The position numbers and the translations under genes are program-made. Below, one piece after another: positions 37,819 to 45,231 of a stretch of 64,000 nt of DNA (its first letter is position 1; the number at the start of each line of letters is the position of its first letter). The notes beneath the pieces were generated by a model. The model was given only the letters and a program-made list of their open reading frames with translations. It searched no databases and was not told the origin of the DNA. The stretch lies in the NCBI RefSeq assembly GCF_007833355.1, contig NZ_CP020914.1, positions 3,272,047-3,336,046 of the forward strand. Direction: 5' to 3'. Origin of the DNA: Denitratisoma sp. DHT3. GTDB taxonomy: Bacteria > Pseudomonadota > Gammaproteobacteria > Burkholderiales > Rhodocyclaceae.

Positions 37819-38301
37819 TTACTTTCCGGGTACGTGCTTCATGGGGATGGGCTGCGCCAGCATCTTGCCGCCGGCCTTCAGCCATTCCAGCGCCATTTTC
37901 GGGGCGTCGCGGAAGGGGTTGTAGATATCCTCTTCCGAGGAGAACAGGCCGTTGCCGGCATAGACGACGCGGCACCAGTTGGGGAACTGGAAGCGGTCAT
38001 CGCTGGGGTCGTCCATGGGAAAGGTGTTCAGGCAGCAGAAGACGATGGCATCGGTCTCGGTGTCGAAGACCTTCCAGCTCTGGGGAAAGCGCATGTGCGG
38101 ATAGGGCTTCATCACATCGCAGATCCATTTGCGGATTTCCTCGCGGCCATGCATTTCGCCGTAGGCGTGCTCGATGTAGTGGGCGTCCTCGGTGAAGATG
38201 TCGGCCCAGATGTTCCAGTCCCCGGTCTCCTGCGAACGGCGCCGGGCGTCGTTGTAGATGTCGAAGGCTGCGCGTAATTCGGCTTCGGTAAAGCGTCCCA
38301 T
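37819..38301 (-). CDS. SnoaL/NTF2-like protein
   Basis: 160 residues of the NTF2-like cone fold: FTEAELRAAFDIYNDARRRSQETGDW N-terminal helix and IFTEDAHYIEHAYGEMHGREEIRKW. Members act as isomerases, dehydratases or binding proteins. No catalytic assignment is possible. It directly follows a TetR gene (gap 11 bases), so the regulator probably controls it. One of three SnoaL-like genes in the window. Confidence 0.82.
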   Translation of the reverse strand: MGRFTEAELRAAFDIYNDARRRSQETGDWNIWADIFTEDAHYIEHAYGEMHGREEIRKWICDVMKPYPHMRFPQSWKVFDTETDAIVFCCLNTFPMDDPSDDRFQFPNWCRVVYAGNGLFSSEEDIYNPFRDAPKMALEWLKAGGKMLAQPIPMKHVPGK

Positions 38302-38312
38302 GGTGTCTCCTT

Positions 38313-38930
38313 CTAGCTGTTGGTGGGGGTGAGTCCGTTCTTCATGAACTGAAGCAGTGTGTCGGTCATGGCGTCCGGCAGCGGCATGCCCAGCCCCATG
38401 CGCCGGGTGGTGTAGGTGATCTGCAATTCATTCAAGAGATCCGCCGCGGAGGCGGTGTCCAGATCCCGTCGTATTTCGCCTTTGATCTGTCCTTGTCGCA
38501 GCAGGTCGGCCAGTTGCTGCAGCCAGCGCCGGTTGGCTTCCGTGATGGCGGTCTTGAGGCGGGGTGTCGGGGCGCCCTCGTGGCGCCGCAGCGCCAGGTA
38601 GAGGGGGGAGCGGGCGGCGAATTCGAAGCCCGCCCGGAACAGTTTTTCCAGGGCGTCGATCACGTCGGGCGTCGCGTCCAGGATGTCCTGGGTCATGTCC
38701 CACCAGTGCGCCAGCACCTGTTCCACGGCGGCTTCGAACAAGGCTTCCTTGGAAGCGAAATGGGCGAACAAGAGTCCGTCGGAAACACCCGACCGGCGGG
38801 CGATTTCGCGGGTCGTGGTGGCCTTGTAGCCCAATTCGCCGAAGCAGGTGGAGGCCACGTCGAGCATGAGCTCCCGCTTGCGGGCGCTTTCATTCTGGCG
38901 GGAAAGTTTTTTCTTGGTGCCGGTGCGCAT
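38313..38930 (-). CDS. TetR-family transcriptional regulator
   Basis: 205 residues with a TetR DNA-binding domain (LMLDVASTCFGELGYKATTTREIARRSGVSDGLLFAHFASKEALFEAA) after a basic N-terminus. Divergent from the LLM flavoenzyme gene, with palindromic and direct-repeat sequences between them, and co-directional with the SnoaL-like gene. Likely autoregulated and controlling both neighbours. Confidence 0.9.
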   Translation of the reverse strand: MRTGTKKKLSRQNESARKRELMLDVASTCFGELGYKATTTREIARRSGVSDGLLFAHFASKEALFEAAVEQVLAHWWDMTQDILDATPDVIDALEKLFRAGFEFAARSPLYLALRRHEGAPTPRLKTAITEANRRWLQQLADLLRQGQIKGEIRRDLDTASAADLLNELQITYTTRRMGLGMPLPDAMTDTLLQFMKNGLTPTNS

Positions 38931-38946
38931 GGTGTCCGAAACAAAT

Positions 38947-38983
38947 ATTGAGCAAAAAGTGTAATCCGCTCATTGAGCAAAAA
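38947..38983. promoter_or_regulatory. Candidate TetR operator: repeated ATTGAGCAAAAA
   Basis: ATTGAGCAAAAA occurs at 38947-38958 and again at 38972-38983, 25 bases apart. The second copy forms part of the palindrome GCTCATTGAGC (38968-38978). The site lies between the divergent TetR and LLM genes. Confidence 0.5.
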
Positions 38984-39039
38984 CAATATCTGGTTCAGAA
39001 TAATTGCAATCGGATTTGTCCTGAGGCTAAGGGATTGGT

Positions 39040-40011
39040 ATGAGAAATCTTGTCATGCGTTTCGATATGCGGCGTCCGCCGGACTGCCCGACGAGCGATC
39101 AGGCGCGGTATCAGGCGGCGCTGGAGATGGCGGTCTGGGCCGAGGGCAACGGCTTCGACACCATCGGGCTGTCGGAACATCATGTGACCGCCGATGGTTA
39201 TCTGTCCTCGCCGCTGATGCTGGCCATGGCCATGGCCGGCCGCACCGAGCGCATCGCCATCAACGTGGGGGCGCTGCTGCTGCCCCTGCACGAACCCTTG
39301 CGCATCGCCGAGGACGTTGCCGTGCTGGACATGATCGCCAGGGGCCGGGCGGCGATCACGGTGGGCATCGGCTATCGGCCCGAGGAATATGCGGCCCTGG
39401 GCCGGGATTGGGAGCGTCGCGGCGAATTGCTCGACGAGGGCATCGAGGTTTTGCTCAAGGCCTGGCGCGGCCAGCCCTTCGAGTATCGCGGGCGTCCGGC
39501 GCAGGTCCTGCCCCGCCCCGTCTCGCGGGCGCAACAGCTGCTGTACGTCGGCGGCAACAGCAAGGCCGCCGCGCGCCGCGCGGCGCGCTTCGGACTGGTG
39601 TTTCTGCCGGCCATCGACGACCAGGAGCTGGTGACGGTTTATCAGGCCGAATGCGAGCGCCTGTGGGGGCGGCGAGGGTTTGCCGTGCTGCCCAACGCGC
39701 CCTCCACCACGTTCATCGCCGAGGACGTGGAGCAAGGCTGGCGCGACTATGGCCCGGCCATGCTGTTCGATGCCATCGCCTACGGTTCCTGGCGCCATCC
39801 CAACCGGCGGGCCTACGCCGAGTCCTTCGCCACGGATATGGCGAGCCTGCGGGCCGAAGGGAAGTATCGCGTCCTGACGCCGGCGCAGGCGGTGGACGTG
39901 ATCCGCGACACGGGCTCATTGCACATCGCGCCCCTGGTCGGGGGAACCGATCCGGCGCTGGCCTGGCGCAGTCTGCGGCTCTTTGCCGAGCAGGTGCTGC
40001 CACGGCTGTAA
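39040..40011 (+). CDS. LLM-class flavin-dependent oxidoreductase
   Basis: 323 residues of the luciferase-like monooxygenase fold: AVWAEGNGFDTIGLSEHHVTADGY, INVGALLLPLHEPLRIAEDVAVLD, GRAAITVGIGYRPEEYAALG and QQLLYVGGNSKAAARRAARFG. Uses F420 or FMNH2 to oxidise an organic substrate; the cofactor cannot be told here. Divergent from a TetR gene that probably represses it. Could perform a Baeyer-Villiger-type or hydroxylation step on a ketone. Confidence 0.88.
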   Translation: MRNLVMRFDMRRPPDCPTSDQARYQAALEMAVWAEGNGFDTIGLSEHHVTADGYLSSPLMLAMAMAGRTERIAINVGALLLPLHEPLRIAEDVAVLDMIARGRAAITVGIGYRPEEYAALGRDWERRGELLDEGIEVLLKAWRGQPFEYRGRPAQVLPRPVSRAQQLLYVGGNSKAAARRAARFGLVFLPAIDDQELVTVYQAECERLWGRRGFAVLPNAPSTTFIAEDVEQGWRDYGPAMLFDAIAYGSWRHPNRRAYAESFATDMASLRAEGKYRVLTPAQAVDVIRDTGSLHIAPLVGGTDPALAWRSLRLFAEQVLPRL

Positions 40012-40051
40012 GCCCATCATCGACGGAGCGGGGCGTGGACGCCTCGCCAGA

Positions 40052-40447
40052 TCAGGGCCGCTGACCGCCGCACAGCACGTCGGTCACGCGCTCGGTATCC
40101 ATGTACTCTTTGAGCGACAGCAGCTTGCCGTTCCGGAATTCGAACAGAAAATGGTACAGGTTGTTGTAATGCCTGCCCGATGCATGCAGACCGTTGCTCT
40201 CGGCTTCGACCGCCACCTTGTCGCCTTCCGCCACCATGCCGTGGATGGTGAAATGGATGCCTTGCGGGAAGGCGTCGAAAATGGCGCCGGCCGAAGCGGC
40301 GATCCGCGCCTTGTCGAACTTGCCGGAAATCAGCGTGCCGCCTGAAGTCCATACATAACCGTCATCGTCGTACATGCCAACCAGGCCGGCGGTGTTGCCC
40401 TGGTTGAGATATTCGATGAACCGGGTGACGAGTGCCTTATTGCCCAT
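40052..40447 (-). CDS. SnoaL/ketosteroid-isomerase-like NTF2 protein
   Basis: 131 residues starting MGNKALVTRFIEYLNQGN, with LVGMYDDDGYVWTSGGTLISGKFDKARI and FTIHGMVAEGDKVAVEAESNG, a typical SnoaL_2 pattern. ATG 40447 follows CAGGAG; the longer frame to 40525 is not supported. Convergent with the LLM gene (stop codons 41 bases apart). Function unknown; isomerase or hydrolase activity on a polycyclic ketone is conceivable. Confidence 0.82.
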   Translation of the reverse strand: MGNKALVTRFIEYLNQGNTAGLVGMYDDDGYVWTSGGTLISGKFDKARIAASAGAIFDAFPQGIHFTIHGMVAEGDKVAVEAESNGLHASGRHYNNLYHFLFEFRNGKLLSLKEYMDTERVTDVLCGGQRP

Positions 40448-40656
40448 GACGGTTCTCCTGGCGGAGCATTGAAGAAATTTCCGATTTCCGGATGCCGTGA
40501 ATTGCACGCTCCGCATGGCGGTCAATTGTATTGACCCAGCGCAATCCGCTCAACTCAGGCCGTGTTTCCATTGCGATGGGAGGGCGGAGCATCGCCCTGC
40601 GCCGCCGAGGGCCGTGGCCCGCCAGCCGTGATGCGGGTCTACGTTGTCGTCGTCGG

Positions 40657-41067
40657 CTATTTCCGGTTCAGCACGTTGAGCCCGGGCGTCAGGTCGGCGG
40701 CATCGATGTAGCCGATCGCGCCGGGCGTCGACTGTACGAAGCGGATGACGGCCGCGGCGGAATCGAGCTCGGCGGGCGGCTGGCCCTTGCCGATGAACTT
40801 GCGCACCGTCCAGTAGGCGATGTATTTCTCGTCGCCCTGGTTGAGGAAGGCGGCGAGGAAGCGGGTGCGCACGGCATGGCCGGGCGCGGCGTTGACGACG
40901 GTGACGCGCGTGCCGTTGAGCTCGACGATCCTGCCGGTGAAGAGTTTCTGGATGGTGGCGTTGTCGAGTTTCGGCAAGTCGGGCGAGCCGATGACGGCGA
41001 CGCCGTCGGCGAGTGCCGGAGCGCTCGCGAGCAGGAAAAGTACGGCAGCGAGGAGTCCCGGTTTCAC
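40657..41067 (-). CDS. Small PstS-like periplasmic protein (mini-PBP), copy 2
   Basis: 136 residues, GTG start after GAGG. Signal peptide (LLAAVLFLLASAPALAD), then GVAVIGSPDLPKLD, IQKLFTGRIVELNG, RFLAAFLNQGDEKYIAYW and STPGAIGYIDAADL. The mature chain matches copy 3 (42377-42787) at roughly 99 of 115 positions by eye. It lies 12 bases after a porin-like gene. Resembles half of a phosphate-type binding protein; no ABC transporter nearby. Last gene of the kinase/regulator/barrel operon. Confidence 0.83.
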   Translation of the reverse strand: MKPGLLAAVLFLLASAPALADGVAVIGSPDLPKLDNATIQKLFTGRIVELNGTRVTVVNAAPGHAVRTRFLAAFLNQGDEKYIAYWTVRKFIGKGQPPAELDSAAAVIRFVQSTPGAIGYIDAADLTPGLNVLNRK

Positions 41068-41079
41068 CGCCTCATCTCT

Positions 41080-42348
41080 TCAGAACGTGAAGCTGTAGGA
41101 CAGCGAGAAAACATTGACGCGCTGGCCGCCGCTGTTGCCGCCGATCGGCGCGTCGATGAAGCTCGAGGCAACGCCGGTGCGCGTGCGCATCCATTCCGCC
41201 TTGATCTTGCGGGTCGGCGTCAGCGCGTAGGACGTTCCGACGGCCCATGACGACTGGTCGTATCCCGCGAATTTGTCCGCCTCCATGCGCTGCGAGGCGT
41301 TGATGACGGCCGCGCCGGGAACGAAGGACGGCACGGCGGCGTTGTTCACCGTCTGGTAGAGGTCGAGCAACCCGGTCTCGGTGCGCAACCGCGAATAAAG
41401 CACGTAGGGCGTCCACGGGCCGACGTGCCGGCGCAGGGAGACGTAGGCGCCGTCGCTGTTCACACCTTGCGGGATGTCCGGGGCCCGCCGCCGGACGTAT
41501 TCGGCGGCCAGGCGGACGCCGTTGCCCAGACCGACGTCGGCACCCATGCCGAAGATGTTCATCTCCAGGGTCTCCCAGCTTGGCACCCCCGGCCCCGGCT
41601 GGGAAGTGTAATAACTGATGCCGGGCGCCGGCGTGACCAGGACGGGCAAGGTCCAGCGCTGGCCAATGGGGCTTTTGCCGGATGCCTGGTGGAAGAAGGC
41701 GAGGTAAGTGTCGTCGTTCCGGCGCCAGGTCAGCGCCAATCCCTTGGATTCGACCTCGACCGGGGTGAACTGCGGCCCGGGGGGTAAAACGCCCGGGATG
41801 CCGTCGCGGAAATGGAGGCGCCATTTCGTGTCCGTCCTGCCCCAGTAGCCGTCGAGCACCAGATCGCCGTCGGCCAGGCCGAAGGTCCTGTTGAACGAAG
41901 CGCCGTTGAAGTCGTAGGTCGGCGAAACGGAATAGACCTCGTGAGGCAGGCGGACGTAGTCGTAGGTCGCGCCGACGTCCATGTTCTCCGAATTGAGGTA
42001 GCCCGGCACGCGAATCTTGCCCAGGCGCAGCAGCCAGTCGTTGTCCGGCCGCCAGGAGACGAAGGCCCAGGCCAGCCTCGCGTCCCAGCGGTTGTCGTTG
42101 CCGACCGCGGGGGCCAGTTTCAGTTGCGCGGTCGCACTCCATTCCGGCGCGATTTTCGCGTCCACCTGGACCCCGAACACGCTGTCGCGGTCGAACGTGC
42201 CCTGGTCGTCGACGTAGCGCAGGTATTTGTAGGGCTGGTCGGAGCGCGCGTAACCCACGGTGCCGAATCCCGAAAGACTCAGGTCACCGGCCGAGGCCGC
42301 AAGCGGCAGCAGCAACCCGGTCCATAGGGTGAGGGAGGATCGTTTCAT
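41080..42348 (-). CDS. Porin-like outer-membrane beta-barrel protein, copy 2
   Basis: 422 residues. Signal peptide (SSLTLWTGLLLPLAASAGD), first strand LSLSGFGTVGYARSDQPYKYLRY, and C-terminal FSLSYSFTF ending in Phe. Closely related to the adjacent copy at 42800 in the N-terminal 130 residues and the C-terminal strands, more divergent in the middle. Followed by a mini-PBP gene 12 bases on. Probably a solute channel or an outer-membrane sensor component. Confidence 0.85.
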   Translation of the reverse strand: MKRSSLTLWTGLLLPLAASAGDLSLSGFGTVGYARSDQPYKYLRYVDDQGTFDRDSVFGVQVDAKIAPEWSATAQLKLAPAVGNDNRWDARLAWAFVSWRPDNDWLLRLGKIRVPGYLNSENMDVGATYDYVRLPHEVYSVSPTYDFNGASFNRTFGLADGDLVLDGYWGRTDTKWRLHFRDGIPGVLPPGPQFTPVEVESKGLALTWRRNDDTYLAFFHQASGKSPIGQRWTLPVLVTPAPGISYYTSQPGPGVPSWETLEMNIFGMGADVGLGNGVRLAAEYVRRRAPDIPQGVNSDGAYVSLRRHVGPWTPYVLYSRLRTETGLLDLYQTVNNAAVPSFVPGAAVINASQRMEADKFAGYDQSSWAVGTSYALTPTRKIKAEWMRTRTGVASSFIDAPIGGNSGGQRVNVFSLSYSFTF

Positions 42349-42376
42349 GCAGCTTCAGTGGATTGGCGGGCGATGG

Positions 42377-42787
42377 TTATTTCCGGCTGAGCACGTTGAG
42401 CCCGGGCGTCAGGTCGGCGGCGTCGATGTAGCCGACTGCGCCGGGCGTCGATTGCACGAAGCGGATGACGGCCGCGCCGGAATCCAGCTCAGGAGGCGGC
42501 TGCCCCTTGCCGATGAATTTCCGGACCGTCCAGTAGGCGATGTATTTTTCGTCGTTCTGGTTGAGGAACGTGGCCAGGAAGCGGTTGCGCACCGCATTGC
42601 CGGGGACGGCATTGACGACGCTGATCCGCGTTCCGTTGATCTCGACGATGCGGCCGGTGAAGAGTTTCTGGATGGTGACGCCGTCGAGCTTCGGCAGTTC
42701 GGCCGAGCCGATGACCGCGACGCCGTCGGCCAATGCCGATCTTGCCGAGAGGAGCAGGAGGAGGGAAAGGAGTCTTGTCGTATTCAC
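42377..42787 (-). CDS. Small PstS-like periplasmic protein (mini-PBP), copy 3
   Basis: 136 residues with signal peptide (LLSLLLLLSARSALAD) and the same blocks as copy 2: GVAVIGSAELPKLD, IQKLFTGRIVEING, FLNQNDEKYIAYWTVRKF and STPGAVGYIDAADL. Arises from a tandem duplication of the barrel/mini-PBP pair. Lies 12 bases after its barrel gene and 28 bases before the next barrel start, so all are one transcript. Confidence 0.83.
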   Translation of the reverse strand: MNTTRLLSLLLLLSARSALADGVAVIGSAELPKLDGVTIQKLFTGRIVEINGTRISVVNAVPGNAVRNRFLATFLNQNDEKYIAYWTVRKFIGKGQPPPELDSGAAVIRFVQSTPGAVGYIDAADLTPGLNVLSRK

Positions 42788-42799
42788 GGCTTCGCCTCC

Positions 42800-44083
42800 T
42801 CAGAAAGTAAAGCTGTAGGACAGCGAAAAGACGTTGATGCGCTGCCGGTTCAGATCGACTCCGGGGGGCGCATCGACCAGGCCCGAGGTGACGCCGACGC
42901 GGGTGCGCATCCATTCCACCTTGATCTTGCTGGTCTGCGTCAGCGCATAGGACGTGCCGATGGCCAGCGACGACTGGTCATAGCCCGAGAAGATGTCCGC
43001 GATGGCGCGCTGGTAGGCGTTGATGAACGCCGCATTGGGTACGAAGAGCGGCACGGTGTTGCCGTTGATCGCCTTCCACATGGACAGCGAACTGCTGTCC
43101 GAGAGCAGCCGGGCGCCCAGGACGTAAGGCGTCCAGCGGCCGATCTGCCTGCGCAGGGAGACGTAGCCGCTGGTGCTGTTGAGGCCGCCGCGCAGGTTCG
43201 CCACCTTGCGCCGGACGTATTCCCCGGCCAGGCGCACGTCGCCGCCGAGGGCGACATCGGCGCCCGCATAGAGAATCGACGTATCGAGGGCGTTCGCGCT
43301 CTGACCGCCAGCGCCCGCCGACGCATCGTAGTAGCCGATGCCGGGGGGGAAGGGCGGGGTGGGCAGGGTGACCAGGCCGGGGCCGGTCCACGGCTGGCCG
43401 TCCTTCTTTCTGGAATACGCCTTGTGCGCGCTGACCACGTAGATGTCGTCGTCCCGGTGCAGGGTCAGCCCCAGGCCCCTGGCCTCGAGCTTGATGGGCT
43501 GGAACTGCGGCCCGGCGGAGGCGAGGCCCGGAACGTCGCTGCGCAGGTAGCCGCGGGAGTCCGTATTGCTCTTGCCCCAGTAGCCGTCGAGCGTCAGGTC
43601 GCCGCGTTCCAGTTCGAAGACCTTGTTGAACGAGGCACCCGTGACGTTGAAGGTGGGTGAGACCGAGTAGACCTCCGCGGGCGGGCGGGCGTAATCGTAG
43701 GTGACGCCGACGTCCAGGTTTTCCGCGTTGAGGTAGCCCGGTATGCGTATCTTGCCGGCGCGGAACAGCCAGTCGTTGGTCGGCCGCCAGGAGACGAAGG
43801 CCCAGGCCAGCGTCGGATCCCAGCGGCTGTCGCTGCTGACCGAGGACGCCAGCTTGAGCTGCACCGTGGCGCTCCATTCAGGGGCGAGCTTCTTGTCCAC
43901 CTGGATGGCGAACACGCTGTCGCTGTCGAACGTGCCCTTGTCGTCGATATGGCGCAGGTAGGCGTAAGGTTGGTCGGAACGCGCGTAGCCGACGGTGCCG
44001 AAGCCGGAGATGCTGGCATCGTCGGCCGTGGCCGCGAGCGGCAGCAGCAGCGCGCACAACAGGAGGACGGATTTTCGTTTCAT
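42800..44083 (-). CDS. Porin-like outer-membrane beta-barrel protein, copy 3
   Basis: 427 residues from MKRKSV. Signal peptide (VLLLCALLLPLAATADD), first strand SISGFGTVGYARSDQPYAYLRH and terminal FSLSYSFTF. An upstream ATG at 44131 overlaps the regulator stop, but the signal peptide supports 44083. Tandem paralogue of the barrel at 41080. Placed directly after the HD-GYP regulator, so kinase, regulator and barrel are likely co-expressed. Confidence 0.85.
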   Translation of the reverse strand: MKRKSVLLLCALLLPLAATADDASISGFGTVGYARSDQPYAYLRHIDDKGTFDSDSVFAIQVDKKLAPEWSATVQLKLASSVSSDSRWDPTLAWAFVSWRPTNDWLFRAGKIRIPGYLNAENLDVGVTYDYARPPAEVYSVSPTFNVTGASFNKVFELERGDLTLDGYWGKSNTDSRGYLRSDVPGLASAGPQFQPIKLEARGLGLTLHRDDDIYVVSAHKAYSRKKDGQPWTGPGLVTLPTPPFPPGIGYYDASAGAGGQSANALDTSILYAGADVALGGDVRLAGEYVRRKVANLRGGLNSTSGYVSLRRQIGRWTPYVLGARLLSDSSSLSMWKAINGNTVPLFVPNAAFINAYQRAIADIFSGYDQSSLAIGTSYALTQTSKIKVEWMRTRVGVTSGLVDAPPGVDLNRQRINVFSLSYSFTF

Positions 44084-44127
44084 GGCGGAGTCCGTGGTCG
44101 GGTTTCTGATATGGCTGAGGAGAGGGT

Positions 44128-45231
44128 TCATTCGTCCGGCCAGTATTCGGCCATCTCGGCAAACCGGGCGGCGAGCCGGGTGAACGCGTCCACCACGTCG
44201 GGATCGAAATACCGCCCGCGGCCCTGGATGATGAAATCGGCGGCTTGCTCGTGGCTCATGCTGTTCTTGTAGGGGCGCGTGCTGCGCAAGGCGTCATAGA
44301 CGTCGGCGACCGCCATCAGCCGGGCGGCGAGGGGGATCGCCTCGCCGGCCAGCCCGTCCGGATAACCCGTGCCGTCCCATTTCTCGTGATGATGCCGGGC
44401 GATGTCCTTGGCGAAGGCGAGCACTGCCCCGTGCGTGCCCATGAAGTTGCCTGCGCGCATGAGTATGTCGTAGCCGCGCAACGCATGCGTCTTCATGATC
44501 GCGAACTCGTCCACGGTGAGTTTTCCGGGTTTGAGCAGGATGTGATCGGGGATGGCGATCTTGCCGATGTCGTGGAGCGGTGCCGAGCGCACCAGTTGTT
44601 CGATGCAGGAGCCCGTCAGCATGCTGGCATGGCGCGGCAAGGTCGCGAGTTCCTGCGCCAGCAGGCGCACGTATTCCTGGGTGCGGACGATGTGGTTGCC
44701 GGTGTCTTCATCGCGGAATTCGGCCAGCGAGACCATGACGTAGATCGACGCATTCTGGAGCTGGTTGATCTCGGACAGGCGCTGGTCGACCTCCTTGGTG
44801 AGCCAGCCGTTCTGGTCGAGCAGGAAATCCTGCCAGGCCTTGATCTCGATCTGCGATTTGACCCGCGCCAGCACGATGGGCGGACTGATCGGCTTGTGGA
44901 TGAAGTCGACGGCGCCCAGCGAGAGGCCGAGTTCCTCGTCCTCGACGGAGATCTTGGCGGTGAGGAAGATCACCGGCACGCGTTGCGTCCGCTCGTCGGC
45001 CTTCAGGCGCCGGCAGACCTCGTAGCCGTCCATCTCCGGCATCATGATGTCGAGCAGCACGAGATCGGGCGGCGCCGTCGCGGCGAGTTCGAGCGCCCGC
45101 GCGGCGCTGCTGGCGACCTTGATGCGATACTGGCCCTTGAGCAGATTCGTCAGCAGGGTCAGGTTGGCCGGCATGTCGTCGACGATCAGGATGGTCGGAC
45201 GCTGGGATGCGGGGTCAGGCAGGTTGCTCAT
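44128..45231 (-). CDS. Response regulator with HD-GYP c-di-GMP phosphodiesterase domain
   Basis: 367 residues. REC domain (1-125) with acidic pocket D18/D19, phosphoacceptor D61 in LVLLDIMMPEMDGY and K113. The HD-GYP domain has H220-D221 in PLHDIGKIAIPD and HHEKWDGTGYPDGL around 281-294. Predicted to hydrolyse cyclic di-GMP when phosphorylated by the adjacent hybrid kinase, whose gene overlaps its start by 17 bases. Output would shift motility and biofilm behaviour. Confidence 0.95.
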   Translation of the reverse strand: MSNLPDPASQRPTILIVDDMPANLTLLTNLLKGQYRIKVASSAARALELAATAPPDLVLLDIMMPEMDGYEVCRRLKADERTQRVPVIFLTAKISVEDEELGLSLGAVDFIHKPISPPIVLARVKSQIEIKAWQDFLLDQNGWLTKEVDQRLSEINQLQNASIYVMVSLAEFRDEDTGNHIVRTQEYVRLLAQELATLPRHASMLTGSCIEQLVRSAPLHDIGKIAIPDHILLKPGKLTVDEFAIMKTHALRGYDILMRAGNFMGTHGAVLAFAKDIARHHHEKWDGTGYPDGLAGEAIPLAARLMAVADVYDALRSTRPYKNSMSHEQAADFIIQGRGRYFDPDVVDAFTRLAARFAEMAEYWPDE

